Source: Nitratireductor aquimarinus (GTDB lineage: Bacteria > Pseudomonadota > Alphaproteobacteria > Rhizobiales > Rhizobiaceae). Taken from it: a stretch of 64,000 nucleotides of DNA. Each line of letters starts with the position of its first letter. The stretch's first letter is position 1. Below the pieces are notes generated by a model. That model searched no databases. It saw only the letters and a list, made by a program, of their open reading frames with translations, and was not told the origin of the DNA. Location: positions 868,001-932,000 of the forward strand of contig NZ_CP177239.1 in the NCBI RefSeq assembly GCF_046773475.1. Reading direction: 5' to 3'. Position numbers and translations under genes: made by a program. Shown in pieces: positions 34,815 through 44,684 of the stretch.

Positions 34815-37436
34815 ATGGATCTCGTTATCGTCGAGTCGCCTGCCAAGGCGAAAACCATCAACAAATATCTGGGCTCGAACTATAAGGTTCTCGCCTCCTT
34901 CGGCCATGTGCGCGATCTGCCGGCCAAGGACGGGTCCGTTCGCCCGGACGAAGACTTCGCCATGTCGTGGAGTGTCGACAGCCCTTCCGCCAAACGCCTG
35001 AGTGATATCACCAAGGCCGTGAAGGAGGCTGACACCCTTATCCTCGCCACTGACCCGGATCGCGAAGGTGAAGCGATTTCCTGGCATGTGCTTGAGGTTC
35101 TGAAACAGAAGAAGGCGCTGAAGGACAAGCCGGTTCGCCGCGTCGTCTTCAACGCCATCACCAAGAAATCGGTTCTCGATGCGCTCGCCAATCCGCGCGA
35201 CCTCGACACGCCGCTGGTGGATGCCTATCTCGCCCGCCGCGCACTCGATTATCTGGTAGGCTTCACCCTGTCGCCGGTTCTGTGGCGCAAGCTGCCGGGC
35301 GCACGCTCGGCCGGCCGCGTTCAGTCCGTGGCGCTCAGGCTCGTCTGCGACCGCGAAGCCGAGATCGAGCGCTTCATCCGCGAAGACTACTGGCAGATCG
35401 CGGCAAAGCTCGCCACGCCCCGCCAGGAGAGCTTCGAGGCACGCCTGACGACGCTTGAAGGCAAGAAGCTCCAGAAGCTCGACATCAAGAGCCAGGAGCA
35501 GGCCGACGACATCAAGGCCATGCTGGAGGGCGCGACCTTCCGCACGCTGTCCGTCGAGGCCAAGCCGACGCGGCGCAACCCCGCACCGCCCTTCACCACC
35601 TCGACCATGCAGCAGGCCGCCTCCTCGCGCCTCGGCTTCGGCGCATCGCGCACCATGCAGGTCGCGCAGCGCCTTTATGAGGGCATCGATATTGGCGGCG
35701 AGACCGCCGGTCTCATCACCTATATGCGTACCGACGGCGTGCAGATGGCGCCCGAGGCGCTTGATCAGGCCCGCAAGGCGATCGGCGACAATTTCGGCGA
35801 GCGCTACCTGCCCGAGAAGCCGCGCTTCTATTCGGTCAAGGCCAAGAACGCCCAGGAAGCGCACGAAGCGATCCGCCCGACGGATTTCTCCCGCACGCCC
35901 GACCAGATGCGCCGCTATCTCGATCCGGATCAGGCCCGTCTCTACGAGATGATCTGGAAGCGCGCCATCGCCAGCCAGATGCAGCCGGCAGAGATCGAGC
36001 GCACCACGGTCGAGATCCTTGCCGAGAACGCTGGCCGCAATGCGGGCCTGCGCGCCGTTGGCTCGGTGATCCGCTTTGAAGGCTTCCTTGCCGCCTATGC
36101 AATCGACAAGGACGAGAACGCCGACGACGAAGAGAGCCGCCGCCTGCCCGAGATCCGCGAGGGCGAGGAGCAGACCCGCGAGACCATCGACGTCACCAAG
36201 CACACGACCGAGCCGCCGCCGCGCTATTCCGAAGCCTCGCTCATCAAGAAGATGGAAGAGCTCGGCATCGGCCGCCCGTCCACCTATGCCGCGACGCTGA
36301 AGACGCTTGAGGATCGCGATTACGTGATCATCGAGAAGCGCCGGCTCATGCCGCAGGCCAAGGGCCGTCTCGTCACGGCGTTTCTGGAGAGCTTCTTCGA
36401 GCGCTACGTGGAATACGACTTCACGGCCAGCCTTGAAGAGAAGCTCGACAAGATCTCCGACGGCCAGCTCTCCTGGAAGGATGTGCTGCGCGATTTCTGG
36501 CAGGACTTCTCCGGTCATGTGGACGAGATCAAGGAACTGCGCGTCACCAATGTTCTCGATGCGCTGAACGAGGAACTTGCTCCGCTCGCCTTCCCGGCAA
36601 AGGAAGACGGCACCGATCCACGCGCCTGCCCGCGCTGCGGCACCGGCCAGCTTTCGCTAAAACTTGGCCGGCACGGCGCATTCGTCGGCTGCTCCAACTA
36701 TCCCGAATGCGGCTTCACCCGCCAGTTCGGCGAGGCTGGAAACGGCGAGAATGGCGAGAACGGCGTCGACGGCGACAAGGTGCTCGGCAAGGATCCGCAG
36801 ACCGACGAGGACATCACCCTGCGCTCGGGCCGTTTCGGCCCCTATGTGCAGCGTGGCGAAGGCAAGGAAGCCAAGCGCGCCGGTCTGCCCAAGGGCTGGT
36901 CTCCGGCCGACATGGATCTGGAAAAGGCGCTCTCGCTTCTCGCCCTGCCGCGCGAGGTGGGCGAGCATCCCGAAACCGGCAAGATGATCTCCGCCGGCAT
37001 CGGTCGCTATGGCCCCTTCCTGCTTCATGATGGCGCTTACGCCAATCTGGAAAGCGTCGAGGATGTGTTCACCGTCGGCCTCAACCGCGCGGTGACCGTC
37101 ATTGCCGAGAAGAAGGCCAAGGGCGGTCGCGGCCGCTCCACGCCATCGGCGCTCAAGGAGCTTGGCGATCATCCCGACGAGGGCGGCAAGATCACCGTGC
37201 GCGACGGCCGTTATGGCCCCTATGTCAACCACGGCAAGATCAACGCCACGCTTCCCAAGGGCAAGGACCCGATGGAAGTGACGCTTGAGGAAGCCGTGGA
37301 GCTGATCGCGGCAAAAGCGGCCAAGGGCGGAAAAAAGAAGCCGGCTGCCAAGAAAAAGCCTGCTGCGAAGAAGACAACGACGGCAAAGAAAACCACCGCG
37401 GCCAAAAAGAAGACCGCAGCCAAGAAAGAGGAATAA
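34815..37436 (+). CDS. topA: TopA, DNA topoisomerase I
   Basis: 873 residues. The TOPRIM domain has ESPAKAKTINKYL and the metal motif DPDREGE (80-86). The catalytic tyrosine is Tyr303 in GLITYMRTDG. One C4 zinc finger (CPRCG...CSNYPEC) is followed by several zinc-less topoisomerase repeats (RSGRFGPYVQRGEG, GIGRYGPFLLH, RDGRYGPYVNHG). The last ~35 residues are a Lys-Ala-rich tail. It relaxes negative supercoils behind transcription. The RNase R gene starts only four bases after its stop. Confidence 0.97.
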   Translation: MDLVIVESPAKAKTINKYLGSNYKVLASFGHVRDLPAKDGSVRPDEDFAMSWSVDSPSAKRLSDITKAVKEADTLILATDPDREGEAISWHVLEVLKQKKALKDKPVRRVVFNAITKKSVLDALANPRDLDTPLVDAYLARRALDYLVGFTLSPVLWRKLPGARSAGRVQSVALRLVCDREAEIERFIREDYWQIAAKLATPRQESFEARLTTLEGKKLQKLDIKSQEQADDIKAMLEGATFRTLSVEAKPTRRNPAPPFTTSTMQQAASSRLGFGASRTMQVAQRLYEGIDIGGETAGLITYMRTDGVQMAPEALDQARKAIGDNFGERYLPEKPRFYSVKAKNAQEAHEAIRPTDFSRTPDQMRRYLDPDQARLYEMIWKRAIASQMQPAEIERTTVEILAENAGRNAGLRAVGSVIRFEGFLAAYAIDKDENADDEESRRLPEIREGEEQTRETIDVTKHTTEPPPRYSEASLIKKMEELGIGRPSTYAATLKTLEDRDYVIIEKRRLMPQAKGRLVTAFLESFFERYVEYDFTASLEEKLDKISDGQLSWKDVLRDFWQDFSGHVDEIKELRVTNVLDALNEELAPLAFPAKEDGTDPRACPRCGTGQLSLKLGRHGAFVGCSNYPECGFTRQFGEAGNGENGENGVDGDKVLGKDPQTDEDITLRSGRFGPYVQRGEGKEAKRAGLPKGWSPADMDLEKALSLLALPREVGEHPETGKMISAGIGRYGPFLLHDGAYANLESVEDVFTVGLNRAVTVIAEKKAKGGRGRSTPSALKELGDHPDEGGKITVRDGRYGPYVNHGKINATLPKGKDPMEVTLEEAVELIAAKAAKGGKKKPAAKKKPAAKKTTTAKKTTAAKKKTAAKKEE

Positions 37437-37440
37437 CGCC

Positions 37441-39783
37441 TTGGCGCGCAGCATCTCCGGCAAGTCCAGATCCAAGCCCCGTTCGGCAAAATCATCCGGC
37501 GCGAAAGGGGCATCTGGCGCAAAAGGGCCTTCCGATACGCGACTGCCCAGCCGCGACGAGGTGCTGCGCTTCATCACCGACAACCCAGACCGCACGGCGA
37601 AGCGCGACATTGCCAAGGCGTTCGGCCTCAAGGGCGGCGACCGCATCTGGCTGAAAGATATCCTGCGCGACCTGCAGGATGAGGGGCTTTTGAAGAAAAC
37701 CCGCAAGCGCCTGCTGCGCCCCGGCGCGCTGCCGCATGTGGTGGTGCTCGACATCTTCTCGCGTGACGCATCGGGCGCATTGCTCGCGCGCCCCGCAGAG
37801 AAAGACGATCAGGACGAGGGCGAAGGCCCCCTGCCCCTGGTCGAAATCCGCACCCAGAAGGGCGGCAAGGCCGCCGGCATTGGCGACCGCGTTCTGGCCC
37901 GCGTCTTTCCGACCGAAAGCAAGGATGGTCCGGCCTATACGGGCCGTGTCATGAAGGTCTTCGAGAAGCGCCGGCAGAATGTGCTCGGCGTCGTGCGCAA
38001 ATCGAAGGATGGCGGCTTCCGCATCGAACCGGTGGAGCGCACGCAGCGCGAACTGGTGATCGACGCGGATTATCTTAACGATGCCCAGGACGGCGATCTG
38101 GTCGAGGTCGAACCGGTCTCCGGCGGGCGCTACGGCCCCTCGCGCGGCAAGGTCACCTCGGTCATCGGGTCGCTGTCGAGCGAAAAGGCGGTCTCCATGA
38201 TCGCCATTCACGCCCATGAAATCCCCCATGTCTTCCCCGATAAGGTGATCGCGGAGGCGGAGGCCGCTGAACCGATCACGCTTTCGGGCCGTGAAGACTG
38301 GCGCGACCGCCTTTTGATCACCATCGACCCGGCTGACGCCAAAGACCATGACGACGCGGTCATGGCCGAGCCTGATCCGGACGAGAAGAACCGTGGCGGC
38401 TTCATCGCCACCGTGGCCATTGCCGATGTCGCGCATTATGTGCGTCAGGGATCTGCGCTCGACCGCGAAGCGCTCAAGCGCGGCAATTCGGTCTATTTCC
38501 CCGACCGGGTGGTGCCGATGCTGCCCGAGCGCATCTCAAACGATCTGTGCTCGCTCCGTGAAGGCGAAGCCCGCCCGGCCATGGCCGTGCGCATGCGCTT
38601 TACCGCGACGGGCCGCAAGATCGGCCATTCGTTCCACCGCGTCATCATGCGGTCTGCGGCAAAACTCTCCTACCAGCAGGCTCAGAGCGCCATAGACGGC
38701 AATCCCGACGACAAGACGGGTCCGCTTCTGGAAACGATCCTCCAGCCGCTGTGGGACGCCTATGGCGCGCTCAGGCGCGGCCGCGAGGAGCGCCAGCCGC
38801 TCGAACTCGATCTGCCGGAGCGCAAGATCCTTCTGAAAGAAGATGGCACGGTCGACCGCGTTGTCGTGCCGCCGCGCCTCGATGCGCACAAGCTCATCGA
38901 AGAATTCATGGTGCAGGCCAACGTGGCCGCTGCTGAAACGCTGGAAGCCAAGCGTCAGGCGCTTGTCTACCGCGTGCACGATGCGCCCTCGCTCGCCAAG
39001 CAGGAGGCGCTGCGCGAATTCCTGCAGAGCTTTGAGATTTCGCTGGCGCGCGGCGCACAGCTGAAACCCTCGCAGTTCAACGCCATTCTCTCCCGCGTGC
39101 GCAACACCGAGCACGAACAGCTTGTCAACGAGGTGGTCCTGCGCTCCCAGAGTCAGGCCGTTTACGCGCCGGAAAATCTCGGCCATTTCGGTCTGAACCT
39201 GCGCCGCTACGCACACTTCACCTCGCCGATCCGTCGCTACGCTGACCTGATCGTTCACCGCGCACTGATCTCCGCACTCGGTCTGGGCGATGATGGCCTG
39301 AAGCCCGAGGAAGAGGCGCGGCTTGAAGAGACCGCCGCCCTGATTTCCGCCACCGAGCGCCGCGCCATGGCCGCCGAACGTGACACGGTCGACCGGCTGG
39401 TCGCCGAACACCTCTCCAGCCGTGTCGGCGAGGAATTCGACGCCCGCATCTCCGGTGTCGCCAAGGCCGGCCTCTTCGTTCAGCTGCCGGATTACGGCGC
39501 GGACGGTTTCGTTCCCGTTTCCACTTTGGGCGACGAATACTATATCTATGACGAAGCGCGCCACGCCATGGTGGGCGAGCGCAGCGGCCGTGGCTTCCAG
39601 CTTGGCGATTCCGTCTCGGTTCGCCTCGTCGAAATCGCGCCGATGGCCGGCGCGATGCGCTTCGAGATGCTGAGCAAGCCCGACAAGCTTCCCGGCTCCA
39701 TGAAATCCTTCCACAAGGCCAAGGGCCGCCGTGGAAGCAGCCAGGGCAAAAGCCGCCGCGCCAGCCAGAGCAGGAGACGGTAA
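37441..39783 (+). CDS. rnr: Rnr, ribonuclease R (TTG start)
   Basis: 780 residues from TTG 37441. AGAGGA just upstream serves as ribosome site, and no ATG or GTG is better placed. A basic N-terminus and helix-turn-helix-like region lead to cold-shock domains and the RNB nuclease core (IDPADAKDHDDAVMAE, with the catalytic Asp cluster). The S1 domain is GEEFDARISGVAKAGLFVQL, followed by a basic tail ending SRRASQSRRR. It degrades structured RNA 3' to 5'. Its stop overlaps the next start (TAATG). Confidence 0.96.
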   Translation: MARSISGKSRSKPRSAKSSGAKGASGAKGPSDTRLPSRDEVLRFITDNPDRTAKRDIAKAFGLKGGDRIWLKDILRDLQDEGLLKKTRKRLLRPGALPHVVVLDIFSRDASGALLARPAEKDDQDEGEGPLPLVEIRTQKGGKAAGIGDRVLARVFPTESKDGPAYTGRVMKVFEKRRQNVLGVVRKSKDGGFRIEPVERTQRELVIDADYLNDAQDGDLVEVEPVSGGRYGPSRGKVTSVIGSLSSEKAVSMIAIHAHEIPHVFPDKVIAEAEAAEPITLSGREDWRDRLLITIDPADAKDHDDAVMAEPDPDEKNRGGFIATVAIADVAHYVRQGSALDREALKRGNSVYFPDRVVPMLPERISNDLCSLREGEARPAMAVRMRFTATGRKIGHSFHRVIMRSAAKLSYQQAQSAIDGNPDDKTGPLLETILQPLWDAYGALRRGREERQPLELDLPERKILLKEDGTVDRVVVPPRLDAHKLIEEFMVQANVAAAETLEAKRQALVYRVHDAPSLAKQEALREFLQSFEISLARGAQLKPSQFNAILSRVRNTEHEQLVNEVVLRSQSQAVYAPENLGHFGLNLRRYAHFTSPIRRYADLIVHRALISALGLGDDGLKPEEEARLEETAALISATERRAMAAERDTVDRLVAEHLSSRVGEEFDARISGVAKAGLFVQLPDYGADGFVPVSTLGDEYYIYDEARHAMVGERSGRGFQLGDSVSVRLVEIAPMAGAMRFEMLSKPDKLPGSMKSFHKAKGRRGSSQGKSRRASQSRRR

Positions 39784-40244
39784 TGGAACAGAAGGTTTAC
39801 GGCGGCGCAGCAGCCGGGCAGAAGCCGACACGCCCGCTTGGCGAGGCGATGAAGCGCGGTTTTCTGGGGCGCTGCCCCAATTGCGGCCGTGGCAAGCTGT
39901 TCCGCACCTATCTCAAGACCGCCGACGAATGCTCCGAGTGCGGCGAGGCCTTCCATCATCACCGCGCCGACGATCTGCCTGCCTATCTGGTGATCTTCGT
40001 CGTTGGCCATATCGTGGTCGGCGCGTTCATGGGACTGGAAGCCGTGACCGACTGGGCCGGCTGGGTTCATCTGGCCATCTGGGTGCCGCTCACGATCATC
40101 ATGTCGCTGCTCCTCATCGAACCGATGAAGGGCGCAGTTGTCGGGCTGCAATGGGCCTATTACATGCACGGTTTCGGTGGCGAGGAAGATATCATCGAAA
40201 CCCACCCGGAGCTTGATGCTTCCGCCTCAGACGAGATGCGCTGA
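39783..40244 (+). CDS. DUF983-family membrane protein with zinc ribbon
   Basis: 153 residues. A zinc-ribbon-like pair RCPNCG and CSECG lies in the N-terminal third. EAFHHHRADDLPAYLVIF follows, then two membrane helices and the conserved PMKGAVVGLQWAYYMHGF. Function unknown; the family is common in alphaproteobacteria. Coupled to rnr by TAATG. Confidence 0.9.
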   Translation: MEQKVYGGAAAGQKPTRPLGEAMKRGFLGRCPNCGRGKLFRTYLKTADECSECGEAFHHHRADDLPAYLVIFVVGHIVVGAFMGLEAVTDWAGWVHLAIWVPLTIIMSLLLIEPMKGAVVGLQWAYYMHGFGGEEDIIETHPELDASASDEMR

Positions 40245-40290
40245 CGCCGCATCGATGCGGCACAGCGATGCGAGCTTTCAGGAGACAGCG

Positions 40291-41052
40291 ATGAGTGATC
40301 GGCCAAACCGTATGGACGGTCTCGACAAGGCGGCGGTGGACCGCGCCGAGGCAAAGGACTTTTCGCTTGGCGGAAAGCCGATGCGCCCGCGCGACGCGGC
40401 AACGCTCATCCTGCTCGACCGCAGCGGCGATCAGGTGCGCGTTCTGATGGGTCGCCGCCACCACAAACACGCTTTCATGCCCGGCCGCTTCGTCTTTCCC
40501 GGTGGACGCACGGACCCCGCCGACAGCCGCATTCCCGTCGCCTCCGGTCTCCACCCGGATGAAGAGCGTCGTCTCATCGGCACCGGATCGCGCGCCACGG
40601 CCGCGCGCGCCCGCGCCGTCGCCATGTCCGCAATCCGCGAAACCTATGAGGAAGCAGGGCTTCTGATCGGTGAAAAGGGTGCGTTTTCGACTGCTGCAAA
40701 GGACTGGCAGGGCTTTGTCGAGCACGGCGTCTGCCCGTCGCTTTCGGGCCTTCGCTACATTGCCCGCGCCGTGACGCCGCCGCGCCGCGTGCGCCGCTTC
40801 GACACACGCTTTCTCGCCGCCTGGCGCGATGACGTGGCCGTCGAACTGCCCGATGGCGGGCCGACCCACGAACTGGAAGAGCTGGTCTGGCTTCCCATTC
40901 CTGAAGCCAAGGAAACCGAGGTTCCGCTGATCACCTGCACGATCCTCGATGATCTAGAGGCGCGTCTCAAGGTCGATCCCGACCTTGCCCCCGGCGCACC
41001 CGTTCCTTTCTACGCAATGCGCCGCAACCGCTTCGAGCGGACGCTTATCTAG
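40291..41052 (+). CDS. NUDIX hydrolase
   Basis: 253 residues from ATG 40291 (GGAG upstream). FPGGRTDPAD and, after an insertion of about 45 residues, AIRETYEEAGLLIG make up a split Nudix box (NUDT19-like arrangement) that keeps the REx2EE glutamates. It probably hydrolyses a CoA- or nucleoside-diphosphate derivative. The longer upstream frame overlaps DUF983 and is not Nudix-like. Last gene of the topA-rnr-DUF983-NUDIX run. Its stop lies in the terminator stem. Confidence 0.88.
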   Translation: MSDRPNRMDGLDKAAVDRAEAKDFSLGGKPMRPRDAATLILLDRSGDQVRVLMGRRHHKHAFMPGRFVFPGGRTDPADSRIPVASGLHPDEERRLIGTGSRATAARARAVAMSAIRETYEEAGLLIGEKGAFSTAAKDWQGFVEHGVCPSLSGLRYIARAVTPPRRVRRFDTRFLAAWRDDVAVELPDGGPTHELEELVWLPIPEAKETEVPLITCTILDDLEARLKVDPDLAPGAPVPFYAMRRNRFERTLI

Positions 41053-41092
41053 AGCAATTCCAGGAAAAGCGGAAACGCTCTAGAGAATTTTT
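41048..41092 (+). terminator. Terminator formed by a rhizobial palindromic repeat
   Basis: TCTAGAGC (41048-41055) pairs with GCTCTAGA (41077-41084), with an inner TTCC/GGAA pair. GAATTTTTC follows. It sits between convergent genes (NUDIX and TauE-like) and contains the NUDIX stop codon. Its sequence is the same element as at 25948-25975, so the repeat has been recruited as a terminator. Confidence 0.7.
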
Positions 41093-41102
41093 CTGAGCGG
41101 AA

Positions 41103-41924
41103 TCAGATCAGGCTCCAGCCGAAGCGGGCCGCAACGATGATCATGAAGATGCCGAACGCCGTTTCGAGCTTTCGCTTGTCGAGCGCATGGGCGATCCGCA
41201 CACCGAGCGGCGCAACCAGAAGCGTGATCGGGATGATCAGGAACACCGCAATCCAGTTCACATAGCCGGTCGAGGCGACCGGCAGAAGCGGTTCGCCCCA
41301 CCCGGCCCACACATAGCCAAACAGGCCCGGTATTGAGATCAGAACGCCGACGCCGGATGACGTCGCTACAGCCTGGTGCATGGGACGGTTGAACAGCGTC
41401 ATGAAGGTGTTGTTCAGAACGCCGCCGCCAATGCCCATCAGCGTCGACAGGAAGCCGATCAGAACACCGACCATCGAGCGCACGGGATTGCCCGGAAGCT
41501 CCGTGCCGAGCCGCCAGCTCTCGCGGTTCAAAAGCAGCCGCACACCGACAAGAAGCGCGATCACCGCAAAGATGGCGCGCAGGCCGCCGCTCGACACATA
41601 GGCCGCAACGAGCGAGGCAAGCACCACGCCCACCGGCACCGCGATGACGAAACTCTTCAGGAGGTCCATATCCACCGCTCCGCGCAGATAATGCGCGCGG
41701 AACGAGCGCAGCGAGGTGGGCACGATGATGGCCAGCGAGGTGCCGACGGAAAGATGCATGCGCACCGCCTCGTCCACACCGACCAGCCCGAAGACCTGAT
41801 AGAACACCGGCACGAGGATCGCCCCGCCGCCAATGCCAAACAGCCCGGCCAGAACGCCCGCCACGACGCCCGCAGCCGCAAGGGCAGCGGCAAACATGGC
41901 GATCTCGCCAATCGGTAGGTTCAT
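41103..41924 (-). CDS. TauE/SafE-family transporter
   Basis: 273 residues with about eight membrane helices in two related halves: AGVLAGLFGIGGGAILVPVF near the start and VLIGFLSTLMGIGGGVLNNT in the middle. The family exports sulfite or organosulfonates, or handles other anions; no sulfur genes adjoin it, so the substrate is open. Monocistronic by context. Confidence 0.9.
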   Translation of the reverse strand: MNLPIGEIAMFAAALAAAGVVAGVLAGLFGIGGGAILVPVFYQVFGLVGVDEAVRMHLSVGTSLAIIVPTSLRSFRAHYLRGAVDMDLLKSFVIAVPVGVVLASLVAAYVSSGGLRAIFAVIALLVGVRLLLNRESWRLGTELPGNPVRSMVGVLIGFLSTLMGIGGGVLNNTFMTLFNRPMHQAVATSSGVGVLISIPGLFGYVWAGWGEPLLPVASTGYVNWIAVFLIIPITLLVAPLGVRIAHALDKRKLETAFGIFMIIVAARFGWSLI

Positions 41925-42016
41925 GTCAGTTTCCTCTCCCGCCCCGGTTCGGCCGATCCGCTCGGCTGAAACACCCCATGGCTTGTTGCAGATTATGCGT
42001 GATGATTGAACGCGCC

Positions 42017-43009
42017 TCAGGCCGCGTCACGCTGCGTGCTGAGATCAACGGCGGCAAACGCCGCGCGCAGCACCTCCGGCCCCGCGCCTGCCCGCGTCGC
42101 CTCGCTCGACAGGATCTGCCGGTAGCGGCGCGCGCCGTCATAGCCGTGGAACAGACCGATCATGTGCCGCGTCACATGCGACAGGCGTCCGCCTGCTTCA
42201 ATGTGCCGCCCGGCATAAGCCGCCATGGCGTCGATCAGCCCTTCGAAATCAACCTTCTGCGGCGTGCTTCCGGCAAGGAGCGCATCGACGCCGGCCAGAA
42301 CGACCGGGTTCTGATAGGCCGCGCGCCCCATCATGACGCCATCCACATGCGCAAGATGCGCGGCGGCGTCCTCCAGCGTTGCAACCCCGCCATTGATGCC
42401 GATGAAGCGGTCTGGGTGCGCCGCCTTCAGGCGATAGACACGGTCATAATCGAGCGGCGGGATTTCGCGGTTTTCCTTGGGGCTGAGCCCCTGAAGCCAG
42501 GCCTTGCGCGCATGCACCCACAGCGCATCCGCACCAGCCGACCAGGAAGCCTCCGCCAGCGCATCAAGCGCTGTCTGCGTGTCCTGCTCATCCACGCCGA
42601 TCCGGCATTTGACCGTGACGGGAACCGACACACGCTCCTTCATTGCGGCGACACACGCACCGACAACCTCCGGCGTCTTCATCAGACATGCGCCGAACGT
42701 GCCGGACTGCACCCGGTCGGAGGGGCAACCGACATTGAGGTTGATTTCGTCATAGCCAAATTCAGCGCCGATCTCCGCGGCCTGCGCCAGCTTCTGCGGA
42801 TCGGAGCCGCCAAGCTGCAGCGCCACTGGATGTTCGCTCTCGTCAAAGCCCAGGAGGCGCGACCGGTCACCATGGATCGCAGCATCTGCAACAACCATCT
42901 CCGTATAGAGCAGCGCGCGCTCTGTCAGCCGACGATGGAAGTAGCGGCAATGCCGGTCCGTCCAGTCGATCATGGGCGCTACGGCGAATTTTTGATTGTA
43001 CTCAGCCAT
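42017..43009 (-). CDS. dusA: DusA, tRNA-dihydrouridine synthase A
   Basis: 330 residues. FMN-binding TIM barrel with FAVAPMIDWTDRHCRYF at the start and INLNVGCPSDRVQSGTFGAC containing the catalytic cysteine. FIGINGGVATLEDA and the DusA-specific SHVTRHMIGLFHG segment follow. It reduces U20/U20a in the tRNA D-loop. Start ATG 43009; monocistronic. Confidence 0.95.
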   Translation of the reverse strand: MAEYNQKFAVAPMIDWTDRHCRYFHRRLTERALLYTEMVVADAAIHGDRSRLLGFDESEHPVALQLGGSDPQKLAQAAEIGAEFGYDEINLNVGCPSDRVQSGTFGACLMKTPEVVGACVAAMKERVSVPVTVKCRIGVDEQDTQTALDALAEASWSAGADALWVHARKAWLQGLSPKENREIPPLDYDRVYRLKAAHPDRFIGINGGVATLEDAAAHLAHVDGVMMGRAAYQNPVVLAGVDALLAGSTPQKVDFEGLIDAMAAYAGRHIEAGGRLSHVTRHMIGLFHGYDGARRYRQILSSEATRAGAGPEVLRAAFAAVDLSTQRDAA

Positions 43010-43104
43010 TTACGGGTTCTGTCTGCAGTGTTTCATGATGCGGCGCGGTCACGCGCCTCTCTGCGCAGATATGTGCCCCATCGCGCACCATTTTTCAAAG
43101 GTAA

Positions 43105-43157
43105 CATGCGCTGGAGCACCGGACCGAAGGATGGAAACCGGATTTTGCCCCGTTTTT
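43105..43157. repeat. Rhizobial palindromic repeat, partial copy
   Basis: GGAGCACCGGACCGAAGGAT followed by GGAAACCGGATTTTGCCCC matches the inner part of the 3550-3600 element, but the closing arm is lost. It lies between the SSS-like gene and dusA and ends in CCCCGTTTTTC. It may contribute to termination. Confidence 0.6.
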
Positions 43158-43167
43158 CAATCGCCCC

Positions 43168-44463
43168 CTAACCGGCGATGGCCCGGCGACTGCCTGTCAG
43201 ATAGGCGGTGAAAGCGTAGACCATGGCCGCGAATGCGCAGCCCACCAGCGCCGCGGAATTCTGATCCACGGTGAGCAGAAGGAGCGTCACAATCACGCCC
43301 GCGTTCAGCGACAGGATGGCGGCAGGCGCACTGACCCGGTGGCCCAGGACCGCTGCAAGCACGGTCGGCAGGAACACGGCGAGCGATGAAAAGGCGGCGA
43401 TGATGGAAGACAGGAGGTCACCGAACAGCGCCCCGATCAGGGCCATGCCGGCGAAAACGGCGACCACCATCAGCTGTAACTGCCTGAGTGGCAGCATCGT
43501 GCGCTCAAGCCCGGTCATCAGCGGCATGACAAATGTGTCCATGGTCGACATGACCACGGCGATCAGCATCAGGTCGACGATCCAGCCATGGCCCGCCGGC
43601 ACAAGACCGTGCAGGCCGCTCGTTATCGCGCCCTCCACTGCGCCGCCGAGCCCAAGCCAGACGATGCCGAGATAGCACAGGAGGCAAAGCGGGGCGCCGG
43701 CGAGAAATGCCCTGCGCGCCACCTGCGGATCGCGCGCCGTCGCCATGCGCTGCCAGTTGTCCACCGCCAGCACCGCGCTGACCGGGATGAAGAGCCAGAC
43801 ACCGATAAGGAGCGGCAGCCGATAAGGGCCCAGATCGAAGAATGGCCCGGTCTGCGGAACCGCACCCAGATTGGCGAATGTCAAAAGCGCAATGCCGGCA
43901 ACGATGATGAGCGACTGCACGACATCCGTTTCCGTGGCCACGCGATAGCCGCCGATGGCCGTGTATGCGCCGGCGCAAAGGGCCGCGAGCCCCACCGCCG
44001 CGAGCTGTGATACGGGCAGGATCGTCATCAGGATCGCCGCCAGCGCCAGCAATTGCACGGTCGCGCGCAGCAGAAACACGAACGCAATGGGCAGCCAGAC
44101 CAGAAGGGGCTGCCGGATGCGGTGGGTGACCACGATCAGATCGATCAGCCCCCTCACCCCGTGCCGTTCAGAGAGCGCATGCACGTTCGGTGCGATGATT
44201 GCGCAGATCACGAGGCCAAGCGTGTAGGCGAATGCCAGCGAAACGCCGATCACGGGGCTCGCCGCCGAAAAAAGCATGATCGCCACGAAGGTGCCGATTC
44301 CGATATTGCCGCAGACAATGCCCGCAAGCGTGCCCCAGAACCCCGTGCGGCCGGAATTGAAGATGAAATCGTCGCGCGTTCCCGAAGGCGCGCGCCAGAG
44401 CGCATAGAGCGCCGGAAGCGCCAGAACCGCGCCGATCAGCGGCAATTGCAGATTGATGTCCAT
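43168..44463 (-). CDS. Sodium:solute symporter-like membrane protein
   Basis: 431 residues from ATG 44463 with about 12-13 hydrophobic helices. GIVCGNIGIGTFVAIMLFS, GAYTAIGGYRVATETDVVQS and VMSTMDTFVMPL match the SSS (LeuT-fold) pattern, including the paired Ser-Thr region of helix 8. The substrate is unknown; the protein is shorter than typical SSS members (about 500). No accessory subunit gene is next to it. Confidence 0.8.
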   Translation of the reverse strand: MDINLQLPLIGAVLALPALYALWRAPSGTRDDFIFNSGRTGFWGTLAGIVCGNIGIGTFVAIMLFSAASPVIGVSLAFAYTLGLVICAIIAPNVHALSERHGVRGLIDLIVVTHRIRQPLLVWLPIAFVFLLRATVQLLALAAILMTILPVSQLAAVGLAALCAGAYTAIGGYRVATETDVVQSLIIVAGIALLTFANLGAVPQTGPFFDLGPYRLPLLIGVWLFIPVSAVLAVDNWQRMATARDPQVARRAFLAGAPLCLLCYLGIVWLGLGGAVEGAITSGLHGLVPAGHGWIVDLMLIAVVMSTMDTFVMPLMTGLERTMLPLRQLQLMVVAVFAGMALIGALFGDLLSSIIAAFSSLAVFLPTVLAAVLGHRVSAPAAILSLNAGVIVTLLLLTVDQNSAALVGCAFAAMVYAFTAYLTGSRRAIAG

Positions 44464-44684
44464 CGTCGGTCTTCTGTCCCGGTTCCCGCCCACTGAAACG
44501 CCGATTCGCGTGACGGGAGACTAGGCGTGCCGCCAGACCGGAAGCACCGTCTGAACGGACAGTGTGGCCCCGTTTCGATGCCACAAGCGCCATCTGAAAG
44601 TGCTCACTCCCTCAAATGGGAGAGGCGCTTGGTTTCCCCATTTGCTCGATTGCCGGCAGCATTCTGCAGAAAGTGAAAGCCGGC
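44464..44684. promoter_or_regulatory. Divergent intergenic region with short hairpin repeat
   Basis: 221 bases between the divergent SSS-like and lemA-like genes. At 44607-44622 CTCCC-TCAAAT-GGGAG forms a hairpin. The same 20-base stretch is repeated at 52713-52732 and partly, inverted, at 48784-48799. Promoters were not identified. Confidence 0.5.

Noticed and set aside
34602..36518. 638-codon open frame on the minus strand opposite topA
   Set aside because: topA is unmistakable on the plus strand. The antisense frame is open because of high GC and codon bias, is rich in Arg/Leu/Gly repeats, and has no recognisable domain.
38536..39831. 431-codon antisense frame opposite rnr
   Set aside because: Shadow of RNase R coding sequence; no ribosome site or domain.
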